A stretch of DNA of 47,824 bases. It comes from Holophagaceae bacterium. Its GTDB lineage: Bacteria > Acidobacteriota > Holophagae > Holophagales > Holophagaceae. This document shows positions 1-6,941 of the stretch, piece after piece. Location of the stretch: positions 1-47,824 of the forward strand of contig WRHW01000010.1 of NCBI GenBank assembly GCA_009783055.1, read 5' to 3'. The notes beneath the pieces were generated by a model that searched no databases, was not told the DNA's origin, and saw nothing but the letters and a program-made list of their open reading frames with translations. Within the stretch, counting starts at the first letter, position 1. The number at the start of each line of letters is the position of its first letter. The translations under genes and the position numbers were made by a program.

Positions 1-11
1 CATAAAATAAG

Positions 12-106
12 TATAACTATGCTTTTGACTGCAAGTCAAGAAAAATATTTTAAAAATATCTTGACTGCGCGAGTCTATATGCTTTCGCCTAGACTACATA
101 GTTATA
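12..106. repeat. nested inverted repeats at left edge
   Basis: TATAACTATG at 12-21 is the exact reverse complement of CATAGTTATA at 97-106. Between them are smaller inverted pairs: TTGACT/AGTCAA at 25-30 and 34-39, GACT/AGTC at 63-66 and 72-75, and AGTCTA/TAGACT at 72-77 and 90-95. TTGACTGC occurs twice (25-32 and 61-68). This could be a regulatory or terminator region belonging to a gene left of the window. No function can be assigned. The rest of 1-508 holds no convincing gene: one 84-codon TTG-start frame (240-494) and a small GGGCG-aat-CGCCC hairpin at 368-380. Confidence 0.4.
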
Positions 107-508
107 ATTAACGGGAATTAGGGTTCATAACGGAAATTTTCCGGTCTTGAAATCCATTTGGGGATACTATTATTAAGATGTTTGTACCGTAGCATATTGG
201 AAAATGGGAAATCCTTCTGGTCAGAAATAGGAGATTACTTTGAGAAGGAAGGTAGCCTTCGTGTTGACGAGGTCAGGCGCGGCAAGTGATGCCAAGCTCC
301 AATACCGATATACACCGGCATGGACACGTAAGGAAGAATTCAAAGTAAAGAGCAAGAGAAAGAAAAGGGGCGAATCGCCCACCTTCCCAAACCATCGAAA
401 GCTCTTTTTCTACATTATGAAACGCCGCCAGGGGCTATTTATCGTGCTATTGCTCAAACATACTGATAAGGGTCATCACCTGTACTTGGATTGATGCCAC
501 AAACCAAA

Positions 509-1468
509 CTATTTCCTTGGACAGGCATCACCCATCTTGATGGATATTATGTTCCCTGCTTGGTCTAATTCCAATTGGGTCGGGAAGAGGGCTATACCAA
601 GCAATTCCAAATCCTTTTTGAATGGGGCAATATAGACATTGAAGGCAGAAATATCTTGCGCCTTCAACAATTGTTCTGCACCTTCTCGCCAGAGTGGTCT
701 TTCCCTGTTTTCGCGCTGGGAGTCATCAAGGAGCGGAATAATCCAATCATGTGCTCTACTGGCAGGAAAAAAGCCGGGGTCAGGACATAGCCACAGGGTG
801 CGCGAAAGGTTTTCGAGGCTATCAACCTCCTTAAAAGAGGATGACCAAAGCCTGAGAGAAGCAATTGAGCCTCCCAGGGAAGCAAATGCTTTCTGAAAGA
901 GGGTAAACATGGAGGGAATATCTTCGCCAATACTTGAATTTTTCAAGTCCGCAAGCCTGTTTTCGTCATCTTGTGCAAGTGCCCAGCACAGCGCATGACG
1001 CAGGGCTAAGCCTCTGATGATGGGATGAGTAGATTCATCCATCAAGCGATTTTCCCAACAGAGCCTAATTTTTTGGCTCCATAAACCATTGCGGATGGCT
1101 GTTTGCCCAAAACGCCACAGGGCTAATTGAGAGCCGGTCAGTGATAAACTCAAGTCCTTAAAGCTCTCTTCTGTGGGCGGTTTCTTACTGTTGAGTAATC
1201 CTATTATGTCCAAAGACTCGGTATGTTCAGGCGTATCTGCCTGAAAAAAAGAAACTGGAACCTGTAATTGCATTGCGCTATGAAGCCATTTGAGTTTTTT
1301 CGCATCTAGCTCTCTAACAGGAGGGAGTTCTGGCAACTGGACATTAAACCCATAGTCATAGGCCATCAGCATCTGGTGTTCTAATAACTCCAATGTTTCT
1401 GGCTCTTGCTCTGGAATCTGTATTACTTGTTGGTTCAACAATGCGGCGGCTAAAAGTAACATGTACAT
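509..1468 (-). CDS. hypothetical protein, 319 aa
   Basis: I do not recognise this family. The reading frame is long and uninterrupted, and it is read divergently from pyrF, so it is very likely a real gene. The N-terminus (MYMLLLAAALL) is short and hydrophobic but has no positive n-region, so a signal peptide is doubtful. The body is rich in Leu, Ser and Trp, probably alpha-helical, with no obvious catalytic motif. The start codon lies only a few bases downstream of a copy of the dispersed motif GCAACTTGGTATAAA (minus strand), whose TATAAA resembles a -10 box. The mRNA leader would then be very short or absent. An alternative start is the second Met, two codons in. Confidence 0.6.
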   Translation of the reverse strand: MYMLLLAAALLNQQVIQIPEQEPETLELLEHQMLMAYDYGFNVQLPELPPVRELDAKKLKWLHSAMQLQVPVSFFQADTPEHTESLDIIGLLNSKKPPTEESFKDLSLSLTGSQLALWRFGQTAIRNGLWSQKIRLCWENRLMDESTHPIIRGLALRHALCWALAQDDENRLADLKNSSIGEDIPSMFTLFQKAFASLGGSIASLRLWSSSFKEVDSLENLSRTLWLCPDPGFFPASRAHDWIIPLLDDSQRENRERPLWREGAEQLLKAQDISAFNVYIAPFKKDLELLGIALFPTQLELDQAGNIISIKMGDACPRK

Positions 1469-1471
1469 AGT

Positions 1472-1485
1472 TTATACCAAGTTGC
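1472..1485 (-). repeat. dispersed intergenic motif, copy 1
   Basis: The plus strand reads TTATACCAAGTTGC, that is GCAACTTGGTATAA on the minus strand. It lies in the 68-bp divergent space between the 319-aa gene and pyrF, with the TATAA part pointing to the 319-aa gene. Same string at 6587-6600; variants at 4665, 15680 and 43585. Confidence 0.6.
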
Positions 1486-1536
1486 AATGAGTTAGTGTAG
1501 GCAAAGTGGCTAAAATGGTAGGCTAGGGAGTTTGAA

Positions 1537-2262
1537 ATGCAAAAAGCTTTGTCACCTAAGGAACGTTTGGTTGTGGCTCTTGACTTGCCCTCTGGTAGGG
1601 AGGCAGTAGAAATGGCTGAGAGTCTCAGCGGGAGGGTCGGAGTATTCAAAGTTGGTCTCGAGCTGTTTTGCTCAGAAGGGCCAGCCATTGTCAAGGAAAT
1701 CCAGAAATTTGCACCTGTCTTTTTGGACTTAAAACTACACGACATACCCACAACTGTCGAGCGCGCTCTAAAAGCCGTCCTTGTGCTCGACCCATTACTA
1801 GTAAACATACATGCCCTCGGCGGATTTGACATGATGAAAGGAGCAGTAGAAATAGTAAGGAACCACCAAAAAACCGGTGGCCGGACTCGCCTATTGGCGG
1901 TAACGGTGCTCACAAGTCTGGACAAAATGGCTCTTCGCCAGATAAACATGAATGGAGAGCCATCAGAATTGGTGCATTGCCTTGCTAGATTGGCAAAGGA
2001 GGCTGGATGCGATGGAGTTGTATGTTCCGCCCAAGAATCTGCCTCCCTTAGAGCAGATTGTGGGAAAAACTTTTTTCTCCTAACGCCTGGAATCAGGCCA
2101 AAGGGTGTAGCACATCAGGATCAGGTGCGGGTAGTCACTCCTTCGGAAGCAATTAAGTGTGGCTCAGACTGGATAGTAGTCGGGCGGCCAATCACGCATG
2201 CCTCCGATCCCGCAGTAGCGGCAGACGCAATCGTATTGGAAATGACTGAGGCTGAAATTTGA
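1537..2262 (+). CDS. pyrF: orotidine 5'-phosphate decarboxylase
   Basis: This enzyme decarboxylates OMP to UMP, the last step of de novo pyrimidine synthesis, in the cytoplasm. The 241-aa length is usual for the bacterial short form. The N-terminal strand LVVALDLPSG carries the first substrate-binding Asp. The catalytic DxKxxD motif is seen as DLKLHDIPTT at residues 64-73 (D64, K66, D69). Near the C-terminus GSDWIVVGRPIT is the phosphate-binding loop. The ATG is preceded by TAGGGAG at suitable spacing. No other pyr genes are nearby. A membrane-protein gene begins one base after the stop codon, so the two are probably cotranscribed and translationally coupled. Confidence 0.97.
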   Translation: MQKALSPKERLVVALDLPSGREAVEMAESLSGRVGVFKVGLELFCSEGPAIVKEIQKFAPVFLDLKLHDIPTTVERALKAVLVLDPLLVNIHALGGFDMMKGAVEIVRNHQKTGGRTRLLAVTVLTSLDKMALRQINMNGEPSELVHCLARLAKEAGCDGVVCSAQESASLRADCGKNFFLLTPGIRPKGVAHQDQVRVVTPSEAIKCGSDWIVVGRPITHASDPAVAADAIVLEMTEAEI

Positions 2263-2263
2263 A

Positions 2264-2806
2264 ATGTCAGTAGCCTCGCCACTTATTTTCCGGGCCAGCC
2301 CCATCCAGAGAGCCATCGCAATGATACTGGGAGTGGGTTGCTTGCTAGTGCTTGGCCGCGGAGTGCCACTAATCGCTCAAAACATACCCAGAATGTGGTA
2401 TCAGTTAAGGTTGGCTCAAAGTCAGTCCATGGAGCCAACTACAATGATTTGGCTGGGCATTGTCTCTGCCATCATAGCAATATTGTTGGGCGGTATCATT
2501 TTGGTTCTGACAATACTAATACTTGTGCAAATCGAAGGAACACAAATAATTGTGGATGGACATGGAATAGCCGTCAAATGCACGCTATTGCCCTACCAGA
2601 TAGCAAAGAGGTTTGGGGCAGGACATATTACATGGAAAGATGTGTCCCAAATCGAAAGAAGGGGCATATTCTTTGTTTTAATTGGGTTTACTGCTCCAAA
2701 ACAACAAAATCGCAACACCATAATTAAATTTTTTGTGGTGGATCAAATGGAACAATTAATTTGCTTAATAATTGAACGTAGCCCCAATTTGAAACTTAAC
2801 TCCTAG
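2264..2806 (+). CDS. small membrane protein with two TM helices
   Basis: A 180-aa protein with two strongly hydrophobic segments (about residues 17-38 and 62-90), followed by a soluble tail of about 90 residues. The tail's alternating hydrophobic/polar pattern (IEGTQIIVDGHGIAVKC, ITWKDVSQIERRG) resembles membrane-anchored PH-like (bPH) domains, where a 'W-x-DI' turn is common. This is a weak structural guess. Its ATG is one base after the pyrF stop, which indicates translational coupling, although no functional link with pyrimidine synthesis is evident. Confidence 0.75.
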   Translation: MSVASPLIFRASPIQRAIAMILGVGCLLVLGRGVPLIAQNIPRMWYQLRLAQSQSMEPTTMIWLGIVSAIIAILLGGIILVLTILILVQIEGTQIIVDGHGIAVKCTLLPYQIAKRFGAGHITWKDVSQIERRGIFFVLIGFTAPKQQNRNTIIKFFVVDQMEQLICLIIERSPNLKLNS

Positions 2807-2878
2807 AAAGAGCATCCATAAATGTGGCATAATGGAGAGGATTGGGTTATCCTAATTACATCTGATTGAGGAGTTGTT

Positions 2879-3751
2879 ATGAAATTGCTTAACGCCATCG
2901 CAATAATTGTTCTGGCCAATGTAGGTCTTGGCGCGCAGACCTATACCGAACGCCTCCAGGCCGCCCAGCCAGAAATAGAAAAGTTGCTAAAAAGTATGGA
3001 ATACAAGGAAGTTATCACCAAAATCAAAGCTATACTTCCACCCACTATACCTGAATTTACTAAGGATGAGGTAAATCCGGCTGTTGGGATGGCTAGTTTA
3101 CAAGAGTTTGGGGCAATTAGGTCTTTCCATGTATATTTGGGGCAAGCATACGTTATGGCCGGCGACCTAGAAAAAGCCATCGATAATTTCCGGAAGGCAG
3201 AAGAAGTTGCAAATGTGAATGCTTCGGAAATTGATGTAATTATCGCTCCGGCCGTTGGCAACTGGAATAAGGCTTATGAAACCGCGCAACAGGGGCTTGA
3301 ATTCCTCGAAAGTTTCAGAAAGCAAAAAGAAGAGCTTGAAGCCAAAGGCAAAAAGGCATCCAAACAGGAAAAAGATGTGCTAAAAAAGATCACGGAAAAT
3401 GAATCCAAGTATGCCGAAAGTGCCCCAGAATGGGAAGCAATGGTTGAAAGGGCACCGGTCATTTTGGAGCAATTAAGTCAGCTATGTGAAACCACTAAAA
3501 GCGAAGCAACTCGATTTGCCCCTGCAATAGCTGATTTGCAACAAGACCTCAAATCTGAAAAGGAAACGATTGAGTCCAAATTTGCAGGCGACAAAGTTAA
3601 ATACGTTGAATCTGTCATTGAAACCACAGAAAACCTTGCAAGTCTCAAGAGCGTAGCAGACAAAGTTAAATTCTTAAACCGCTTGTTATTCTTGGATCCA
3701 TCCAATAAGGCTGTCCAAGGGCAATTGAACACCATTCTAGGAAAGTCTTAG
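2879..3751 (+). CDS. secreted helical/TPR-like protein, 290 aa
   Basis: The ATG follows a strong GAGGAG ribosome site. The N-terminus (MKLLNAIAIIVLANVGLGA-Q) is a classical Sec signal peptide with probable cleavage after LGA, so the product is periplasmic or secreted. Residues about 80-110 resemble a TPR helix pair (YLGQAYVMAGDLEKAIDNF). The middle (about 145-185) is Lys/Glu-rich and probably coiled coil. The C-terminus (LNRLLFLDPSNKAVQGQL) resembles the end of the next gene's product (TRRLIRLDPANQECQKYL), so the pair look like diverged tandem paralogues. Function is unknown; scaffolding or peptidoglycan-related roles are possible for such proteins but not shown. Confidence 0.8.
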   Translation: MKLLNAIAIIVLANVGLGAQTYTERLQAAQPEIEKLLKSMEYKEVITKIKAILPPTIPEFTKDEVNPAVGMASLQEFGAIRSFHVYLGQAYVMAGDLEKAIDNFRKAEEVANVNASEIDVIIAPAVGNWNKAYETAQQGLEFLESFRKQKEELEAKGKKASKQEKDVLKKITENESKYAESAPEWEAMVERAPVILEQLSQLCETTKSEATRFAPAIADLQQDLKSEKETIESKFAGDKVKYVESVIETTENLASLKSVADKVKFLNRLLFLDPSNKAVQGQLNTILGKS

Positions 3752-3808
3752 ATTACGCACTAGCAGACGTGTTACTTGCGTATAGCGATACCTGTGGAGG
3801 TAGTCAGG

Positions 3809-4630
3809 ATGGGCATGTTTCATACAATTGCAACAGTAGTAGCTTCATTATCCCTAGGGGTAACTGCAAACAGTCAGGGCTTGCCCTCTCACTGGAACAA
3901 TGTTCGTTCCTCATGGGAAAACGCTCTTGAAGCCGGGGATGGCAAAAAGGTTCAGCAAGAAGCCGAAGTATTATTAAACAGGTCTGATATTATATTTAGC
4001 CTATCAAACTACAACGACGCACACGCAAAAGTTGCAATACTAAGCATCGCCGCCAGAGGAGCCGTTCTTGATGGCGACTGGCCAGGAGCCGTTACCCTGC
4101 TGAGTCAGGCCGTATCAACTGCCCAGGCAAATTTTTCTTTGACTACCGAGACCCTGGATAACTTGCGAAAACAACACCAGTCCAAAATTGATGAATGGAC
4201 ATCATTAGTTCAGACACACGAAGAACGCCTCAAATGGTTAAAAGAACAACCAGGGTTACGAAGCGAACAAATTCAAGAAGTGAGCTACCTTGAGTCTTTT
4301 ATTTCTGAGCACAACCGAGCGATAGCCAGCAGTAAAAAATCAATTGATGACATTGATGGGATATTGTCGACTCTAAAGGCAGAAGAAGAGACTTGCACCA
4401 AATCCTTAAACGATTGGAATGGGTTTTTGATGAAAGAACGCCTTGATATTCAGGAGCTAGGATCGCAACAAAGGTATGTTGCAGAAAAATTTGCTCAAGT
4501 TAAAGGCGACACCTTTAGATCAAGGTTTGAGCTAATCTCCTATACCAGACGATTGATAAGGTTAGATCCCGCAAATCAAGAATGTCAAAAATATTTAACA
4601 ACCCTGCTAAATTCCAAACCCACCAAATAG
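3809..4630 (+). CDS. secreted helical protein, paralogue of preceding gene
   Basis: An upstream TTG (3776) is in frame, but I chose the ATG at 3809 because GGAGG (3796-3800) lies 8 bases before it. The protein then begins MGMFHTIATVVASLSLG, a good signal peptide ending near TANSQG. The mature 250-residue chain is mostly helical with a coiled-coil stretch in the middle (about residues 115-200). The C-terminal LIRLDPANQECQKYL matches the same region of the previous protein, and the gap is short, so this looks like an old tandem duplication with a two-gene operon. No enzymatic motif is seen. Confidence 0.8.
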   Translation: MGMFHTIATVVASLSLGVTANSQGLPSHWNNVRSSWENALEAGDGKKVQQEAEVLLNRSDIIFSLSNYNDAHAKVAILSIAARGAVLDGDWPGAVTLLSQAVSTAQANFSLTTETLDNLRKQHQSKIDEWTSLVQTHEERLKWLKEQPGLRSEQIQEVSYLESFISEHNRAIASSKKSIDDIDGILSTLKAEEETCTKSLNDWNGFLMKERLDIQELGSQQRYVAEKFAQVKGDTFRSRFELISYTRRLIRLDPANQECQKYLTTLLNSKPTK

Positions 4631-4664
4631 ATAGGGTACACATCCAGGATGCATTCTGTTGATA

Positions 4665-4678
4665 GCAACTTGGAATAA
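4665..4678 (+). repeat. dispersed intergenic motif, copy 2
   Basis: GCAACTTGGAATAA, one base different from the copies at 1472 and 6587. It lies 15 bases upstream of the ruvC start and reads toward ruvC. It may act as part of a promoter or be a remnant of a repeat family. Confidence 0.5.
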
Positions 4679-4693
4679 ACATGAAAAGTTTTA

Positions 4694-5182
4694 ATGTCCG
4701 CAGTTCCCGCAATATGTCTTGGAGTTGACCCAGGCTCGCTGGCCTGCGGATGGGCAGTTGTGTCTCGATTTGGTTCAAGGATGGAGCTACTGGAGGCTGG
4801 AGTTATCCGAAACAAAAAAGGGCAAGAGTTTTTTCAGAGGATCTTGTCAATTCACAAACGGCTATCCGAGGCAATATCAACTCATCAACCACAATTTGTG
4901 GCGGTAGAAAGCCCCTTTTTGGAAAAAAACGCCGCAACGGCTCTCAAGCTAGGACAGATTAGGGGAGGGATACTTCTTACAGCCGCCCTGCATGGACTAC
5001 CAGTAGGAGATTACAATCCAATGCAGGTAAAAAAGGCTGTCAGCGGTTATGGCTGGGCGGTAAAGGAACAAGTTGGCAAGATGGTAATGACCCTCCTAAA
5101 CCTAAAAGAACCATTGCCTTCTGATGCCGCAGATGCCGCCGCAGTTGCAATAGGGCATTTGCTTGCGACAAGGCGACAATAG
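4694..5182 (+). CDS. ruvC: crossover junction endodeoxyribonuclease RuvC
   Basis: RuvC is the Holliday-junction resolvase that cuts recombination intermediates with RuvAB. At 162 aa it has the normal size. The four acidic metal-binding residues of the RNase H fold are visible: D12 (GVDPGS), E72 (VESPF), D144 and D147 (SDAADA). The basic/aromatic loop around NPMQVKKAVSGYG (108-120) is the conserved DNA-binding region. ruvA and ruvB are not adjacent. No strong ribosome site precedes the ATG. Confident from motifs and length. Confidence 0.95.
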   Translation: MSAVPAICLGVDPGSLACGWAVVSRFGSRMELLEAGVIRNKKGQEFFQRILSIHKRLSEAISTHQPQFVAVESPFLEKNAATALKLGQIRGGILLTAALHGLPVGDYNPMQVKKAVSGYGWAVKEQVGKMVMTLLNLKEPLPSDAADAAAVAIGHLLATRRQ

Positions 5183-5205
5183 TTTTTTTCCCCAGTTGCC
5201 GCGAT

Positions 5206-6099
5206 TTATTGAACAGCCTTCGCCAAAATTGCTATCCATTCACCCTCGATTAATACTCGAATGGGTTTTAGTCCAGCACAGGCTAGGCTGAGGAGGGCTT
5301 CGTCCTGCCTCTCTGCAAGGATGCCACTGGCAATTAAATATCCTTGTGGCGCGAGCCTTTGTAGCAGTAAAGGCAGTAGCTCCTGGATGGTCTCCAACAG
5401 GATATTTGCAAGTATTAAATTATATTTCCTGTCAAAACAAGGGTCGTCCAAGGTGCTAATAATCGGGTAAAATGGCTCAGTATGCCTAGCGATTGTGGCG
5501 TTTAGCTGGATAAATTCTTCCATCACCGGGCCGCAGTCAGGGTCGATGTCTAAGGCTGTGATATCTTCTGCTCCGAGAAGATGGGCGCAAAATGCCAAAA
5601 TGCCAGTGCCGGAACCTATGTCCAGAACCGGCCAAGGAAGCAAATTATTTGGGCAACCCATCGCCAAATCTTCTAATAGTTCCATACAGAGACGAGTAGT
5701 TTCATGCCCCCCCGTGCCAAAGGCGAGGCCAGGGTTTACCACTATAGGAAACCTACCAACCGGAGTTTCATTTGTGTTCCAAAGGGGGCGGATATAAAAC
5801 CTTTGTCCGACATCGAGAGTACCAAATCCTTCTCTGCTTTTTGCCAACCAATCCTCATCATCAAACGACTCTACCGCTGTTATTGAAACCCCCTCGAAAA
5901 TATCTAGTCCATCCGTGCTGATCGGGGGAAAGCCGGGTGGAAAATATGAATAGAATTCCATTGGCGGGTCTATCTGCCTGTATACGGCTGAGGCACCATG
6001 GCTTAGGAGCCAGTCTGAAACTGCATCCTCCAACTCAAGTGGTAGTTCTATTCGCCAACGAGTATGTAGTTGTTTTTCGCACATATTATCGAATAACAC
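5206..6099 (-). CDS. prmA: ribosomal protein L11 methyltransferase
   Basis: PrmA is an S-adenosylmethionine-dependent enzyme that trimethylates lysines of ribosomal protein L11. The hallmark segment PGLAFGTGGHETT is at about residues 123-135, followed by the SAM-binding loop DIGSGTGILAF (160-170) and the NILLETI motif that corresponds to the NPPY-like active-site segment of this family. The 297-aa length is normal. The start is uncertain: GTG at 6099 has a GAGG only two bases away, while the ATG five codons later (6084) has none. It is convergent with ruvC. Confidence 0.9.
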   Translation of the reverse strand: MLFDNMCEKQLHTRWRIELPLELEDAVSDWLLSHGASAVYRQIDPPMEFYSYFPPGFPPISTDGLDIFEGVSITAVESFDDEDWLAKSREGFGTLDVGQRFYIRPLWNTNETPVGRFPIVVNPGLAFGTGGHETTRLCMELLEDLAMGCPNNLLPWPVLDIGSGTGILAFCAHLLGAEDITALDIDPDCGPVMEEFIQLNATIARHTEPFYPIISTLDDPCFDRKYNLILANILLETIQELLPLLLQRLAPQGYLIASGILAERQDEALLSLACAGLKPIRVLIEGEWIAILAKAVQ

Positions 6100-6177
6100 G
6101 TCCTCAAATTATGCAAGCTATGTGTCTACAGCCCTTCGTCTGACATATGCCTTATCTGGATTCAATCGCCACCCAAA

Positions 6178-6390
6178 TTATTTATGAAGTGGCAGAGTCC
6201 TTACGAGTCTTTTGCAACCGTTGCAGATAATGGTGTATACGTCTGGCTTTTCTCGATGATAGATATATCCTGGGCCTTCAACTATCTCCTGTTGCGCAAC
6301 TTCCAGACGACCGAAATGGTATTCTGCGATGCGTACACTTCCGGGTGCCGATAGGTCTGCTCCACAATTTGTGCATTTTATTTCTGCCAT
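6178..6390 (-). CDS. small zinc-ribbon protein, 70 aa
   Basis: Two CxxC pairs (KCTNCGA near the start and CNGCKR near the end) make a probable one-zinc ribbon. The middle contains a charged segment with a Tyr-rich turn. AAGGAG lies 6 bases before the ATG. The stop of a 52-aa membrane peptide gene is about 20 bases upstream, so the two form a small operon. Function is unknown; such proteins are often nucleic-acid or protein adaptors. Confidence 0.75.
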   Translation of the reverse strand: MAEIKCTNCGADLSAPGSVRIAEYHFGRLEVAQQEIVEGPGYIYHREKPDVYTIICNGCKRLVRTLPLHK

Positions 6391-6409
6391 ACTTACTCCT
6401 TCAAGAATG

Positions 6410-6568
6410 CTACAACCAAGGGTTTGTCAATAAAAACCAAACAACAACGCCCACCAAACACAGTACAAATGTGTAGAACAACAGGCGGAGAACTACTCTA
6501 ATAATTCTATAGGCAACCCAGAGGATAACCAAAGCACAAAACGCCAACAGAAATAATTGGAAGGTCAT
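6410..6568 (-). CDS. 52-aa membrane peptide
   Basis: A complete minus-strand frame runs from ATG at 6568 to TAG at 6410-6412. The product is almost entirely hydrophobic: one segment from about residue 4 to 19 (FQLFLLAFCALVILWV), an Arg-containing turn (RIIRVVLR), and a second segment (LLFYTFVLCLVGVVVWFLL). It ends NPWL. It looks like a two-helix hairpin inserted in the inner membrane. The gene directly precedes the 70-aa zinc-ribbon gene, and the dispersed motif GCAACTTGGTATAAT, including an extended -10-like TGGTATAAT, lies about 19 bases upstream. No clear ribosome site is seen, which lowers confidence. Confidence 0.5.
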   Translation of the reverse strand: MTFQLFLLAFCALVILWVAYRIIRVVLRLLFYTFVLCLVGVVVWFLLTNPWL

Positions 6569-6586
6569 CAGCGGACACCGACGTTA

Positions 6587-6746
6587 TTATACCAAGTTGC
6601 GATCGACAGATCGCACCTTGGTATGAGGGGGACGCGACAGCGGCACTCGCAAGTTTTTGGAAATACGGGCTTTGCTCGTGTTTTCAAAAACTTTGGCGTT
6701 TCGCGTTCAAAGCCCTTTGAACGCAACTTAGTATTATTCAAGTTGC
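6587..6746. repeat. MITE-like structured intergenic element
   Basis: The left end TTATACCAAGTTGC (6587-6600) and right end GCAACTTAGTATTA (6723-6736) are inverted with 12 of 14 matches, enclosing about 150 bp. Inside are three hairpins. 6589-6604 pairs with 6609-6624 (15 of 16). 6651-6670 pairs with 6674-6693 (20 positions, 17 Watson-Crick plus 3 G-T, 3-base loop). 6703-6712 pairs with 6715-6724 (10 perfect, CC loop). A further motif copy follows at 6734-6746. No protein is encoded. The gap continues to 6941 with AT-rich sequence in which I see nothing else. Confidence 0.6.
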
Positions 6747-6941
6747 ACCCTGACCGAACTAGCATACAATAAATCCTAATGAGACTGGTTTTCAATGATA
6801 AAAAACGACAATTACTTGAAGTTTTTGCAAAATGTATGAAATATTTTACGATAACTGCATAATTTTGAATAAATATTGCATATATTTGAAAATCAATGAT
6901 TTCAATCCCTGCTATTAGCTTGCAGAGAATCTGACGGCGTA

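Noticed and set aside
240-494. 84-codon TTG-start frame with AGGAG six bases upstream
   Set aside because: Composition (Lys/Arg-rich, no recognisable pattern), rare start codon and a neighbourhood of inverted repeats make it more likely chance; it could be real but I cannot support it.
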